Positions 17,225 to 27,488 of a stretch of DNA of 41,387 bases are shown one piece after another; position 1 is the first letter of the stretch; every line of letters starts with the position of its first letter. The notes under the pieces are model-generated. The model searched no databases. It saw only the letters and a list, made by a program, of their open reading frames with translations, and was not told the DNA's origin. The position numbers and the translations under genes are program-made. Source of the DNA: Facilibium subflavum (GTDB taxonomy: Bacteria; Pseudomonadota; Gammaproteobacteria; Francisellales; Francisellaceae); contig NZ_QLIT01000049.1 of the NCBI RefSeq assembly GCF_003574485.1, positions 1-41,387 on the forward strand. Direction: 5' to 3'.

Positions 17225-20200
17225 TAAAACCAGAAGATTTTGATCAGCGCCAACAGGCACTCAACCCAAATCACTCTTTTATTATGCAAGCACCTGCGGG
17301 ATCTGGTAAAACAGAAACGCTCACGCAGCGCTATTTAAAATTATTAAGTCATGTCAATGCCCCTGAAGAAATTATTGCACTGACATTCACCAATAAAGCC
17401 GCTAATGAAATGCGTCAGCGAATTTATACATCGCTGTTAATGACACAAAATGAAGCACCACCAAAAGAGCCTCATAAAAAGCAAACCTTTGAGCTTGCAG
17501 CGAAAGCATTAAAAAACAGCCAACGATGTAATTGGCAATTGCTTGACAACCCAAAACGTCTTCGCATTATGACAATTGATGCTTTTTGCCAGTATCTGTC
17601 TAACAGGCTTACTTATGAAACCGATGATGTATTTAATGCACAGACAACAGATCAAACAAAGCCTTTATATCAACAAGCAGTTGATGCGCTTATTAACCAC
17701 ATTGATGAAGAAAGTCCATATTATCCTGCTTTAGCACATCTCTTACTACATCTGGATAACAATATAGAGCGATTAACTGATTTATTATCTAACTTATTAC
17801 AAAAACGAGAGCAGTGGCTGCCAATCGTATTAGGCCTTGGGTTTACTGATAACACTTCACTTGATCGTGAGCATAATAAAAAGCAGATTGAATCAGGATT
17901 TCACCAAATTGCCAATGATCTCTTACGACAGCTTCACAATTGCTTAAATTTTTCACAATATCAGCACAAATTAGAAGAAATTTTACATTTTTGCAATCAA
18001 GGTAAACCTATCTGTTTGACTCCAGATGTTGCCAATTTAACAAACTGGCAACTGCTTCTTAATTTATTATTTACCAAGGATAATAAAAAATTTCGCACAA
18101 CTTTTACTAAAGCACAAAATCTCCCTGCAAAAGACCCAACGGCAAAAGCCTACAGCCAATGGCTCAACCATGATTATCTTACACAATTTGATGATGCGCA
18201 AACTTCAACTATTTTATCAATAGCCAATGATTTATCTGTTTTTGATACACTTGTTTTCGATGAACAGCAGTGGCAAACACTTGTTTATATCATTGAGCTT
18301 GCAATATTGGCAGCACAATTTTTAAAGGTTACTTTCCATAAAGAAGGCCAGATTGATTTTAATGAAGCAGCTTTACAAGCGCTTTCTGCTTTAGGTCAAA
18401 GCGAGCAACCAACAGATCTTGCTTTATATTTAGACTATCAAATCAATCATATCTTGATTGATGAGTTTCAAGATACATCAGTGCTTCAATACCGGCTACT
18501 ACAAACACTCACATCACAATGGCTACCAGGTGATGGAAAAACGCTTTTTATCGTTGGCGACCCCATGCAATCAATTTACCGTTTTCGCCAGGCTGAAGTT
18601 AACCTGTTTTTAGAAGTTAAAGATCAAGGCATCAACAACTTACATCCTAAGTTTCTACAGCTTAGCTGCAATTTTCGTTCAAACAAATCAATCGTTGATT
18701 GGATTAACCAAACTTTTGTGTGCATTTTCCCCAAAAGACATCAAAAAAACTTTGGTGGCATCAGTTATACATCTTCCACCACGCTTTCAAGCACAATATA
18801 TGAAAATGCAGTCACATGCTTAGGTTTTAAAGATGATCAAACTGAAATCCAAACAATTATCACGACAATACAAACTTACCAAAAAACACATCCAACGCAT
18901 AGTATTGCAATTTTAGTGCGCGCACGAAGTCATTTAGCAACGCTTATACCAAAGATGAAGGCTCAAGGGCTTCAATTAAGTGAAGATGAGATTGATACAC
19001 TTTATCACAAACCACTTATTCAGGATTTATTAGCTTTAAGCCTTATATTGAATAATATTGAAAGTACACATGACTGGGTAAGCTTACTACAAGGACAATT
19101 ATTTGGTTTTACGTTACAAGAAATATTCTCGATACAACAATACGAGCAAACAAGCTTTTATGAGCGCTTATGCCAGTATTTACAAAAAAATCATACAAAG
19201 CCACATCAACAAAAAGCGCTGCAGTTCACACACTGGTTAAATCAGTTTGAATTTCACAACAAACGAAGTGATTTAAAAAAGCGGATTGAGATATTCTGGC
19301 AAAAGCTTGATGGTCCTTATATTCATACGGATGAAATCTTTTATCAAAGTTTCATGCCACTGATCGATCAGTACCTAAGCCCTGATAAAACAACAATTAT
19401 TGATGAGCAGGGTTTTATTGAAAAGCTCAAAACCAGCTATGCAACCAGTGCCCAACAAACACATATCAAAGTCATGACGATTCATAAAGCCAAAGGCTTA
19501 GAGTTTGATTTTGTTATCTTGCCACAATTACACAAAACAGGCAAAAGTGATGACCCAGATTTATTTCTTTATGAACAATATCAGCTTGAAGATGCTCAAC
19601 CACATTTACTTTTAAGCCCAATGAAGCATAGTTGGGAGTCACAAACACCTTCACTTTATAAAGCCGTGCAGTTAATTCAGAAAAAACGTGCTGAATTTGA
19701 GCTTCAGCGCCTGTTATATGTTGCTGCCACGCGTGCTAAATCTAAATTGTTATGCACAAGTGTATTGCAACAAAAAGATAATGGGGAAGCCAAATCCCCA
19801 CCTGCTAATAGTTTTTGGTCACTACTTACATTGGCAAAGATTGATATTCAAATGATAACGCCCACTATACAAGATGCTGTAAATGATAAAGCATCAAACA
19901 ACATAATTGAGCCTGTCGTGCAACAAATTCAAAATTTTTATTTCGCTAATCACACAACCTACCAAACAACTAAACAAAATGCTAAGGCTGACGGACAACT
20001 TAATCAACCAGATGCTACTGATATCGTCTATAATGATGAACGCTTGATTGGTTCAATATTGCATGCCGTCTTTCATTATCTAACCAATCATCAAGGTAAT
20101 ACGGCCAATCTTAAAACCTACTTTAATGCTATGTGCCATCACTATGGCTTACCCTTTGCACTACAAAACAAAACCTGGAAAATGGCACAAAAAGCCATTG

Positions 20201-20556
20201 AAAGCACACAAGAAACCCAGCCATGGCTTTTTACAGCTCAAGGCTATAGCGAACAGGATATCAGTAACCTATCGCATCAAAAAGTACAAAGATATACCAT
20301 TGATCGTATCATTAAAAAAGATAATAACCATTTTATCATTGTTGATTATAAATTTATTGAGCCTAACAACCATCAATCACACAATGACTTTATCGCACAT
20401 CAAGAACAATTATACCGCTCACAGCTTATACAATATCAATGGCTACTTGCAAAAAGCCTTGGTATTGCTAAAAATAATATAATCCTTTATCTATATTTCC
20501 CACTTATTCCACATCTGTTTCAGCTACCCAACCTTCCGGTGGCACCAGAAAAATAA
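17221..20556 (+). CDS. AddA/RecB-type UvrD-family helicase with C-terminal nuclease
   Basis: The 1,111-residue protein should unwind and degrade broken DNA ends for recombination repair. Helicase landmarks are Walker A APAGSGKT (24-31), LTFTNKAANEMRQRI, the Walker B IDEFQDTS (Asp414-Glu415), VGDPMQSIYRFRQ, NFRSN, VMTIHKAKGLEFD and YVAATRAKSK. The RecB-family PD-(D/E)XK nuclease appears complete: GSILH with His948, Asp1028, VDYK with Asp1042, and QLIQY (1068-1072). ATG 17221 is chosen because it overlaps the previous stop and directly precedes the Q-like motif; the frame is open to 17173. No AddB- or RecC-like gene is adjacent on this side, so the usual partner is missing from the window. Its last 53 bases overlap the antiporter gene convergently. 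Confidence 0.88.
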   Translation: MIKPEDFDQRQQALNPNHSFIMQAPAGSGKTETLTQRYLKLLSHVNAPEEIIALTFTNKAANEMRQRIYTSLLMTQNEAPPKEPHKKQTFELAAKALKNSQRCNWQLLDNPKRLRIMTIDAFCQYLSNRLTYETDDVFNAQTTDQTKPLYQQAVDALINHIDEESPYYPALAHLLLHLDNNIERLTDLLSNLLQKREQWLPIVLGLGFTDNTSLDREHNKKQIESGFHQIANDLLRQLHNCLNFSQYQHKLEEILHFCNQGKPICLTPDVANLTNWQLLLNLLFTKDNKKFRTTFTKAQNLPAKDPTAKAYSQWLNHDYLTQFDDAQTSTILSIANDLSVFDTLVFDEQQWQTLVYIIELAILAAQFLKVTFHKEGQIDFNEAALQALSALGQSEQPTDLALYLDYQINHILIDEFQDTSVLQYRLLQTLTSQWLPGDGKTLFIVGDPMQSIYRFRQAEVNLFLEVKDQGINNLHPKFLQLSCNFRSNKSIVDWINQTFVCIFPKRHQKNFGGISYTSSTTLSSTIYENAVTCLGFKDDQTEIQTIITTIQTYQKTHPTHSIAILVRARSHLATLIPKMKAQGLQLSEDEIDTLYHKPLIQDLLALSLILNNIESTHDWVSLLQGQLFGFTLQEIFSIQQYEQTSFYERLCQYLQKNHTKPHQQKALQFTHWLNQFEFHNKRSDLKKRIEIFWQKLDGPYIHTDEIFYQSFMPLIDQYLSPDKTTIIDEQGFIEKLKTSYATSAQQTHIKVMTIHKAKGLEFDFVILPQLHKTGKSDDPDLFLYEQYQLEDAQPHLLLSPMKHSWESQTPSLYKAVQLIQKKRAEFELQRLLYVAATRAKSKLLCTSVLQQKDNGEAKSPPANSFWSLLTLAKIDIQMITPTIQDAVNDKASNNIIEPVVQQIQNFYFANHTTYQTTKQNAKADGQLNQPDATDIVYNDERLIGSILHAVFHYLTNHQGNTANLKTYFNAMCHHYGLPFALQNKTWKMAQKAIESTQETQPWLFTAQGYSEQDISNLSHQKVQRYTIDRIIKKDNNHFIIVDYKFIEPNNHQSHNDFIAHQEQLYRSQLIQYQWLLAKSLGIAKNNIILYLYFPLIPHLFQLPNLPVAPEK

Positions 20557-22378
20557 CCTTCCAGCCACTTTGTGGGTTAAATTGACTATCCGGTGAAACG
20601 ACATGCACCATATTTTTATTATTAATATAAAAAAGTGGAATGGCAGTTGGGTTATTTGATAAGAAATAGTCCCAGGTAAATTCACTGGTTAAATTCGTCG
20701 TTTTAATTTGTCCACCCTGCTTGATAGCTGATCGTAATGAATGATAAGACAAATCCCGACTAAATAGTCGCTTACTGTATTTTTTGGTTAAATAGGTTAA
20801 TTTTGAATTTGCTTTATTTTGTGAGGTCGGTAGGGTGAAAACACTGGCACGCCCATCAAATTCACGATAATATTTCACGGCTGCTAATGTATTCATCTGT
20901 TCACTACTGGAGCAACCAAGCATTCGCCCAATCCCCACTAAGTTTAAATGCCAATCAGCATGTTCAGACACAGAGGAACCATAATAGCACTCTAATCCTT
21001 CTAAACGACAGGCCTGTACATTTTGCCAACTGGTATCGGCAAGCATGACACCGATATGATTCTGCTTTAACGCTTTTGCGATTGCACGAGCTAGCGAATT
21101 GCCTCCTATAATTAAAAACCCTCGAGGCTCTGGTGCTGAGGCATGTAAAATTTTTGCCAATGTCGGGGCAGTTAAGCTTTGGATAATAACCGTCCCTAAA
21201 ATAATCATAAAAACAATTAAAACCAAAAGTTCTCCTTCTTGTGGTGCATTAAGCGTTTCAATGACCTTGATAGAAAAAAGTGCTGCCACAGCTGCCGCTA
21301 CAATACCTCGTGGTGCAATCCATGCAAACATAAGCCTTTCTCGCCAGTTTAAATCACTGTTTATCGTCGAAATGCTTGCTGCCAATGGACGTATCAGAAA
21401 TTGCAAAAGCAAAATAAGAATAATTGCTTTCCACCATATTTCAGATAAATAAGCAAAGCTCACATTCGCACCAAGAATAATAAACAGACTTGAGATTAAA
21501 ATAAGGCTTAACGATTCTTTAAAATCCAGGATTTCTTCAATATGTGCATTAGGCATATTACCAACAAGAATACCCATGACTGTAACAATCAATAACCCAC
21601 CACCTTCTACGATGTGCTCAGCAATCACAAACATCGTCACGACAAAAGATAAGACAAACATATTATTTAGATAGCTAGGAACCCATTGCTTCTTTAAAAT
21701 TGTCCCCAAAATAAACCCAGCCAATATGCCGCCGCCACCCCCGATGGTTAAAACAAATAAAATATGGACACTGATATGCCAAAACGCCTCATATTGCGAA
21801 GCTGTAATTGCCGTAAATACAATTACAGCCAAAAGCGCACCAATTGGATCAACCAACATGCCTTCCCAACGAATAATATTCGCAAGCTTAGTTGTTGGAC
21901 GCACACTTCGTAATATTGGTACAACAACCGTCGGGCCACTGACTGATGATATCGCACCAATTAATGCCGATACCTTCCAAGAAATATCAAACAGATAATG
22001 CACAAAAAGTGCGGTTAATATGGCGGTAATCAATAAGCCAATCGTAATAATGTTGCGAACAGTTCCACCCAAGCCTTTTATTTCACGGAATTTCAGACTC
22101 ATACATCCTTCAAATAGGATGATAGAGACGCATAAAGATACCATCGGATATAAAATTGGTCCAAACAATGATGTAGGATCTAAAAGCTGCATTTTAGCCC
22201 CGAATAGCATTTGTGACACAGGACCTAACAAAATACCAACCAATAGTAGAAATAAAATCGCAGGCAACTTTAACCGCCACGCCAACCACTGGCATATAAA
22301 GCCAAGCATTAAAATCGCCATAAAAATCACTGGGATATAACTGGCAGATACAAAGAAATTCCCAACACCTGTGCTCAT
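20504..22378 (-). CDS. Monovalent cation:proton antiporter (CPA1/NhaP-like) with TrkA-N domain
   Basis: The 624-residue membrane protein exchanges Na+ or K+ for H+ across the inner membrane. Residues ~10-410 are hydrophobic with about twelve segments, including LLVGILLGP, the GAISSVSGPTVVVPILRS stretch and the MLVDPIGALLAV pair typical of NhaP-type exchangers with an acidic transport residue. A cytoplasmic Rossmann TrkA-N domain follows from about 420 (FLIIGGNSLARAIAKALKQ), suggesting gating by NAD(H). A further ~100-residue C-terminal part is less conserved. The 3' end runs 53 bases into the opposing helicase gene, so the two transcripts are antisense to each other at their ends. Confidence 0.88.
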   Translation of the reverse strand: MSTGVGNFFVSASYIPVIFMAILMLGFICQWLAWRLKLPAILFLLLVGILLGPVSQMLFGAKMQLLDPTSLFGPILYPMVSLCVSIILFEGCMSLKFREIKGLGGTVRNIITIGLLITAILTALFVHYLFDISWKVSALIGAISSVSGPTVVVPILRSVRPTTKLANIIRWEGMLVDPIGALLAVIVFTAITASQYEAFWHISVHILFVLTIGGGGGILAGFILGTILKKQWVPSYLNNMFVLSFVVTMFVIAEHIVEGGGLLIVTVMGILVGNMPNAHIEEILDFKESLSLILISSLFIILGANVSFAYLSEIWWKAIILILLLQFLIRPLAASISTINSDLNWRERLMFAWIAPRGIVAAAVAALFSIKVIETLNAPQEGELLVLIVFMIILGTVIIQSLTAPTLAKILHASAPEPRGFLIIGGNSLARAIAKALKQNHIGVMLADTSWQNVQACRLEGLECYYGSSVSEHADWHLNLVGIGRMLGCSSSEQMNTLAAVKYYREFDGRASVFTLPTSQNKANSKLTYLTKKYSKRLFSRDLSYHSLRSAIKQGGQIKTTNLTSEFTWDYFLSNNPTAIPLFYINNKNMVHVVSPDSQFNPQSGWKVIFLVPPEGWVAETDVE

Positions 22379-22512
22379 TTATTCTCTTTAGCCTAAAATA
22401 TATGTTTTACCATTGTAACAAAGTGCATCAATTGTGGAAGTTTTTTATCTTGGGGGGTAATTCTCCCAGTTAAAAACAGAAGATTAAGACGCTTATGCCA
22501 ACATATACAGCG

Positions 22513-23115
22513 CTAAATGCCGCTATGAAAACGAAACTGCTTATCTGGGCTTTCAATCAAGTCTTGTTCTACTTCTGCAAATCGCGCAATATGTATAGCG
22601 ATATCCTGTGATGAATATTTTCTTGCAAAGTCCAGGTAAAGGGTAAAATGGCGTTTTTCCGATGCCAGTAACCCTTGGTAAAACTTACACAGCTCATCAT
22701 CTAAAAATGGGGCAATCGCACCAAAACGCTCACAAGAACGTGCTTCAATAAAAGCGCCAATGATTAACGTATCAACAAGCCTTCCTTGTTCACAGGTGCG
22801 CATATGTTGACGCAATGCTTTCGCATAACGAGACTCACTTAGTAACCGGTAAGCGATGTTACGCTTTTTAAGAATTGTCAAAACTTGCTCAAAGTGCACC
22901 AGCTCTTCACGTGCAATCTTAGACATTCGTAGCAATAAATCAGGATATTCCGTTGCCTTTTTATACATAAAACTTATTGCAGCAGAGGCGGCTTTTTTCT
23001 CACAATGGGCATGATCTAAAAGTAAAACCTCCTGATTTAGCAATGCTTTATCAATCCAGGCTTGTGGCGTTTTACAGGGTAAAAAAGATTCTATAGTCTG
23101 GTAATCATAATACAT
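22513..23115 (-). CDS. miaE: tRNA-(ms2io6A37) hydroxylase MiaE
   Basis: MiaE is a non-haem di-iron monooxygenase that hydroxylates the isopentenyl side chain of ms2i6A at position 37 of tRNAs reading UNN codons. The 200-residue length is normal. Iron ligands typical of this ferritin-like four-helix fold are visible: Glu39 (HCEKKAAS), Glu70/Glu71 with His74 (REELVHFEQ), Glu124 and Glu129 (FIEARSCERF), and Glu153 with His156 (SEKRHF). It begins eight bases after purF on the same strand, so the two are probably co-transcribed. Confidence 0.93.
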   Translation of the reverse strand: MYYDYQTIESFLPCKTPQAWIDKALLNQEVLLLDHAHCEKKAASAAISFMYKKATEYPDLLLRMSKIAREELVHFEQVLTILKKRNIAYRLLSESRYAKALRQHMRTCEQGRLVDTLIIGAFIEARSCERFGAIAPFLDDELCKFYQGLLASEKRHFTLYLDFARKYSSQDIAIHIARFAEVEQDLIESPDKQFRFHSGI

Positions 23116-23123
23116 TGAACTGC

Positions 23124-24635
23124 TTACTCCTGGTTATGCAGGTCAACATTGCCTTGCTTTTTAACTGTAGATCGCACACCGTCATGGCGTGTTTGTTGTA
23201 AAGCGGCAAAATAGGCCTCACTGATTTCCCCTGTAACGTATTGCCCGTCAAAAACAGATGTATCAAATTGCGTTAAGCCTGCTGCTTGAGAACTTACTGA
23301 TGCAATTAAGTCATCTAGTGTTTGATAAAATAAGTGATCCACACCAATCCAATCTGCAATTTCCTGATTGTGCCGGCCATAAGCAACAAGCTCCCCATGG
23401 GTTGGCATATCAATACCATAAACATTTGGGTAACGGATGGGTGGCGCTGTTGATACAATTGAAACTTTTCTAGCACCTGCATTTCTTGCCATTTGCACGA
23501 TTTGTTTAGAAGTGTTTCCTCTGACAATTGAATCATCAACAAGCAAAACATGTTTCCCAGCAAATTCATGATCGATCGTATTAAGCTTCTTTCGGATAGA
23601 TTTGGTGCGCTGTTGCTGATCAGGCATAATAAATGTCCGGCCAACATAACGGTTTTTAACAAACCCTTCACGATAAGGCACATTTAGAACGCGTGAGACA
23701 GGCAAAGCTGCATGTCGACCAGAATCAGGCACTGGAATGACGACATCAATATCATGATCAGGCAAGCTTTGCAGGATTTTCTTTGCAACCTTACGCCCCA
23801 TCTCTAAGCGTGTTGCATAAACAGAAGCCCCATCAATCACAGAATCCGGTCTTGCTAAATAAACATACTCAAAAATACAAGGTGTCAACACGGCATTCGG
23901 TGCACAAACCTGTCGGTGCAAAACACCATCAAGACCAATAAAAATAGCTTCTCCAGCACCAATATCACCCATAACCTCATAACCATCGCAATCTAAGGCG
24001 ACACTTTCAGAGGCAATCATATACTCAACTTTACCTGCAATCGTTTTTTGACCAATCACTAATGGGCGAATACCGTTAGGATCACGAAAGGCAAAAAGCC
24101 CAACACCCGCAATAACACCTACAACAGCATAACCACCAATACAACGCTGATATAAATTTGTCATCGCATCAAAGAAAATTTCAACAGAAAAATCTTTTAA
24201 GGATACTTGTGCTTTATGCATTTCAGCAGCTAGCACATTAAGTAATAACTCCGAATCTGATGTCGTATTAATATGGCGGTAGTCTTTTTCTACAAGATCT
24301 TTTTTGATTATATCCGTGTTGACCAGATTACCATTATGTACCAATGCGATACCATAAGGTGAGTTTACATAAAAAGGCTGTGCTTCAAATTCACTGTCTG
24401 ATCCTGCTGTAGGGTAGCGTACATGGGCAATACCCAGGTTTCCTGATAAGCGCTCCATATGTCTTGTACGGATTGCCTCAACCACCAGCCCCTTGGCTTT
24501 TCTTAATGACATATGATAACCATCACAGGTTAAAATACCTGCAGCATCCTGGCCACGATGCTGTAACATCGTTAATGCATCAAATAATTTCTGATTTACG
24601 AAATCTTCACCAATAATACCGACAACACCACACAT
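23124..24635 (-). CDS. purF: Amidophosphoribosyltransferase PurF
   Basis: PurF catalyses the first committed step of purine synthesis, converting PRPP and glutamine to phosphoribosylamine. The N-terminal glutaminase begins MCGVVGIIG, with Cys2 as the nucleophile after removal of Met1. The GHVRYPTAGSD-like segment (AHVRYPTAGS) and NGNLVN follow. The phosphoribosyltransferase domain has the PRPP loop LLVDDSIVRGNTS near residues 360-373. Its length (503) matches the E. coli type, and no Fe-S-type propeptide is present. Confidence 0.97.
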   Translation of the reverse strand: MCGVVGIIGEDFVNQKLFDALTMLQHRGQDAAGILTCDGYHMSLRKAKGLVVEAIRTRHMERLSGNLGIAHVRYPTAGSDSEFEAQPFYVNSPYGIALVHNGNLVNTDIIKKDLVEKDYRHINTTSDSELLLNVLAAEMHKAQVSLKDFSVEIFFDAMTNLYQRCIGGYAVVGVIAGVGLFAFRDPNGIRPLVIGQKTIAGKVEYMIASESVALDCDGYEVMGDIGAGEAIFIGLDGVLHRQVCAPNAVLTPCIFEYVYLARPDSVIDGASVYATRLEMGRKVAKKILQSLPDHDIDVVIPVPDSGRHAALPVSRVLNVPYREGFVKNRYVGRTFIMPDQQQRTKSIRKKLNTIDHEFAGKHVLLVDDSIVRGNTSKQIVQMARNAGARKVSIVSTAPPIRYPNVYGIDMPTHGELVAYGRHNQEIADWIGVDHLFYQTLDDLIASVSSQAAGLTQFDTSVFDGQYVTGEISEAYFAALQQTRHDGVRSTVKKQGNVDLHNQE

Positions 24636-24663
24636 AATTTTTTACTCTTTGCTTAATTGCACA

Positions 24664-24684
24664 GGCATTTTAACAAAAAATGCC
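24664..24684. promoter_or_regulatory. Stem-loop in the purF leader
   Basis: Perfect 8-base arms GGCATTTT and AAAATGCC enclose five bases, about 30 bases upstream of the purF ATG. There is no downstream T run on either strand. It might be an operator or a leader hairpin, but it does not match the known PurR box. Confidence 0.3.
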
Positions 24685-24909
24685 TTGATTGTGTGCAAAT
24701 TAATGCATGACTATTTGTTTTTTCACAATAAGAAAAATATCAATCACCCCAGTAGATAAAACATTTCCCTTTAACACGTACTTCAACACGCTTATATTGT
24801 TACAAAAAGTTACATTAATGAAATATTAATGAAACAAACAATCCTTATATTGATTATATACAAGTCAAATTATTGCTTTGTTGCACTGGTGAGCATACAG
24901 GAGGAAATG

Positions 24910-25053
24910 ATGAGAAAAACAATATTAAAGATTATGTTTATTGCCTCTTGGGTATTAGTGGCCATTGCTGTAGGTTGCGGTATTTTTCTAAGCACACGCA
25001 TACAGCACAACCTCCAAACGCTCGGTGCGAAACGGCATAGTACTTTTACTTAA
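24910..25053 (+). CDS. Small single-pass membrane peptide (47 residues)
   Basis: A strong ribosome site AGGAGG (24899-24904) precedes two adjacent ATGs; the second (24910) has the better spacing. The peptide starts MRKTILKIMF, has one hydrophobic helix of about 20 residues with a GCG motif, and ends with a short basic tail. It could be a membrane peptide or an uncleaved signal anchor. It lies 68 bases upstream of the protease gene on the same strand, so it may belong to the same transcript. Function unknown. Confidence 0.55.
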   Translation: MRKTILKIMFIASWVLVAIAVGCGIFLSTRIQHNLQTLGAKRHSTFT

Positions 25054-25121
25054 AAAAACTTTACCACAGAAATGAAGATTACTTCAATGACTTAACATCA
25101 TCAAAAACAGGAGAAAATCAA

Positions 25122-26068
25122 GTGAAAAAAATAATTTCAGCTATTTTTTTAGGTGTAACAGGATCAAGTGCAGCACTATATGCCGCATCGCCAAGCTTAT
25201 TAACTACTGCGACTTCCCCTGTTGCTTTTATTGACAATGGTCAACTGGTCAGTAATGTTGAAATTGCACCGTATAACAGTGTTGTAAAAGTATTATTTAA
25301 TGGTAGTTTGTGTACAGGGACAATGATTCAATATAATGCAATTATCACAGCAGGGCACTGTGCCATTGACTTTAATACAATGCAAAACTGGACCCTAGTG
25401 TTTATACTATCATCAGCTCCAATGGAAAGTCTAAATATAAAGTAACTAAGGTCTTTACTGATTATGATGGTAAAAGCCATGACTTCTCAGTCCTTCAAAT
25501 TGACAACACCAAACAAGATGTTCCTACTATTAAATTGGCACCATCCACCCTCTATCGTAATAGCATTGTTACCGACCAGAATAAATTACTAACAACAGGT
25601 TATGGTATTGACTTAAATAAGGATGGGTATAATTACAAAAGTAACCTTCAGTACGGCCATGTAATTCCAACAAGTGATAGTAATGCTTTAGCAACGGTTA
25701 ATAATGGTGTTAACTGGCTATATAAGCAATCAAACTATCAGGTTTACCTTGGCTCTGCTACAAGTCTTTATGATCAATCTAATATGTTTGCTACTTGCTC
25801 TGCACAACCAACCGATCATGGTGATAGCGGAGGCCCTATATTCTATCAAAAAAATAATGGGGACTACATCCTCATCGGTGATACCAGCTGGGGCTTAACA
25901 ATCTCCAATGGCTACAATGGTTACTGGTCGTATAACTTTTGTATTAATCATCAAGGGGAAAATAAGGAAGGCACTAAACTCTCTGTATTTACAGACCTAT
26001 CCTACAAGAGCACAAACTATCAACTACTTGAAAAGTACCTTACTCAAATTAATGAGGATCGCACCTGA
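25122..26068 (+). pseudogene. Secreted trypsin-like serine protease, broken by a one-base frameshift
   Basis: Two frames together encode an S1-family protease. The first frame (25122-25445, GTG start with AGGAG upstream) has a signal peptide and the catalytic His in TAGHC. The second, readable from about 25391 to 26068, carries the catalytic Asp region HDFSVLQID and the Ser motif GDSGGP. The shift is near 25384-25390: the run of four A after TGC would restore one frame (Met-Gln-Lys-Leu-Asp-Pro-Ser) if it had five. The restored product would be about 315 residues with a complete triad. It could be a recent pseudogene, a sequencing error in the A run, or a slippage-controlled gene. No canonical slippery heptamer is seen. 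Confidence 0.85.
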
Positions 26069-26131
26069 GTAAGCAACCTGTAATTGTCATCACCACTTTA
26101 TATTAGATAAAGGTGTTGTTTCGCACTTGGC

Positions 26132-26752
26132 TTATTTGTGAAAGCAGTTACCTAAAACCCCCTCTATATCTTTTTTCACTTTATCAAGTGGCTGTGATGC
26201 ATCAATTAAAAATGCTGTGGATGTATTCTTTGTTAATGAGAGAAAAATATCACGAGCGCGTTCAAAAAAACTGAGTTCTTCTTGCTCAATACGATCTAAC
26301 GTATTACGCTGACGTGCTCGCTTTAAACCAATTTCAGGCGGGATATCCAAATATATGGTTAGATCAGGTGTAAATTCACCCAACAGTAAATCATTTAACT
26401 GTTTGACCTGCTCAAAGGGCAAATCTCGCCCACCACCTTGATAGGAAAGGCTTGACCAGTTAAATCGATCACTGACCACCCATTTTCCTTGCAAAAGCGC
26501 AGGTTTTATCAGTGTGTTGACATGCTGCATTCTTGAGGCATACATCAGCAAAAGCTCTGCTTCAGCACAAAGTGCTTCTTCTTTGTATGGGGTGATTAGA
26601 ATTCGGCGAATTTTCTCAGCTAAAAAAGTACCGCCTGGCTCGCGTGTATACACTACATCTGCCACTTTATCTGTAAGATATGTTTTGATTATTTGTATTG
26701 CCGTACTCTTACCTGCACCCTCTAAGCCTTCAATTGCGATAAATTTTGCCAT
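26132..26752 (-). CDS. tmk: Thymidylate kinase Tmk
   Basis: Tmk phosphorylates dTMP to dTDP for DNA synthesis. The P-loop GLEGAGKST is at residues 9-17, followed by YTREPGGT and the SDRFNWSSLSYQGGGR segment that binds the nucleotide, and the LID-like region with RARQR. ATG 26752 is chosen because it fits the family N-terminus MAKFIAIEG and follows the deoC stop by one base; an in-frame ATG at 26764 inside deoC would add four residues. It is the last gene of deoB-deoC-tmk. Confidence 0.95.
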   Translation of the reverse strand: MAKFIAIEGLEGAGKSTAIQIIKTYLTDKVADVVYTREPGGTFLAEKIRRILITPYKEEALCAEAELLLMYASRMQHVNTLIKPALLQGKWVVSDRFNWSSLSYQGGGRDLPFEQVKQLNDLLLGEFTPDLTIYLDIPPEIGLKRARQRNTLDRIEQEELSFFERARDIFLSLTKNTSTAFLIDASQPLDKVKKDIEGVLGNCFHK

Positions 26753-26753
26753 G

Positions 26754-27488
26754 TCAGTACACACTTTTTGTTATTACATCACTACATAAATTATCCAAAA
26801 GGCCGCTGACACCAAAACGAAAAGTTTCTGGATTGATAAAACTCTCACCACAGATTTCTTTGGCCAAAGTTAAATATTCAGTAGCCTGCGCTTGCGTTTT
26901 AATGCCACCTGAAGCCTTAAAACCAACATCTCTGCCTGAATCCTTTATCACATTAAGTATTACGCGTGCCGCTTTTATTGTTGCGCCTGTTGGCACTTTC
27001 CCCGTTGAAGTTTTTACAAAATCCGCACCATTAGCGATGGCATCACAGCTTGCCTTTTCAATAAGCGCTGATTTTAACAGACTCCCTGATTCAATAATGA
27101 CTTTAAGCTTCCTATTACCACAAACCTGCTTGCACAGCTTAATTAAAGTACATGCATCTTGTGATTGTCCCTTTTTCAAGTAATCTTGATAAGGGATTAC
27201 AAGATCAATTTCATCAGCACCATCATTAATCGCTTGCCTGGTCTGCATTAAAACTTCTTCATGTGTATGATCAGCAAATGGAAAATTCACCACAGTTGCA
27301 AGCTTTATATCTTTAGATAAATGCTGCCTGGCATAAGCAATAAATTGCGGATAAACACAAATAGCTGCCACTGGCCCAAAAGGCGTTTTCACCTTATCGA
27401 TAAGCGTTGTAATCGTCTGATTTGTGTCGGTATCATTTAATGAAGTTAAATCCATTAGCGAGACGATAAGGCTTTTATCAAATATCAT
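26754..27488 (-). CDS. deoC: Deoxyribose-phosphate aldolase DeoC
   Basis: DeoC splits 2-deoxyribose-5-phosphate into glyceraldehyde-3-phosphate and acetaldehyde, completing deoxynucleoside breakdown. The 244-residue protein begins with the family segment [12 protein letters not shown]. The Schiff-base Lys is at 159 in FVKTSTGK, the proton-relay Lys at 191 in VGFKASGG and the Asp at about 95 in DEIDLVIPY. Its ATG overlaps the deoB stop (ATGA), so expression is coupled. Confidence 0.96.
   Translation of the reverse strand: MIFDKSLIVSLMDLTSLNDTDTNQTITTLIDKVKTPFGPVAAICVYPQFIAYARQHLSKDIKLATVVNFPFADHTHEEVLMQTRQAINDGADEIDLVIPYQDYLKKGQSQDACTLIKLCKQVCGNRKLKVIIESGSLLKSALIEKASCDAIANGADFVKTSTGKVPTGATIKAARVILNVIKDSGRDVGFKASGGIKTQAQATEYLTLAKEICGESFINPETFRFGVSGLLDNLCSDVITKSVY

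Noticed and set aside
25370-25395. Programmed -1 frameshift in the protease gene
   Set aside because: The codons there (ATG CAA AAC TGG) do not form an X XXY YYZ slippery heptamer and no downstream stem-loop or pseudoknot is evident; a one-base deletion in the A run is simpler.
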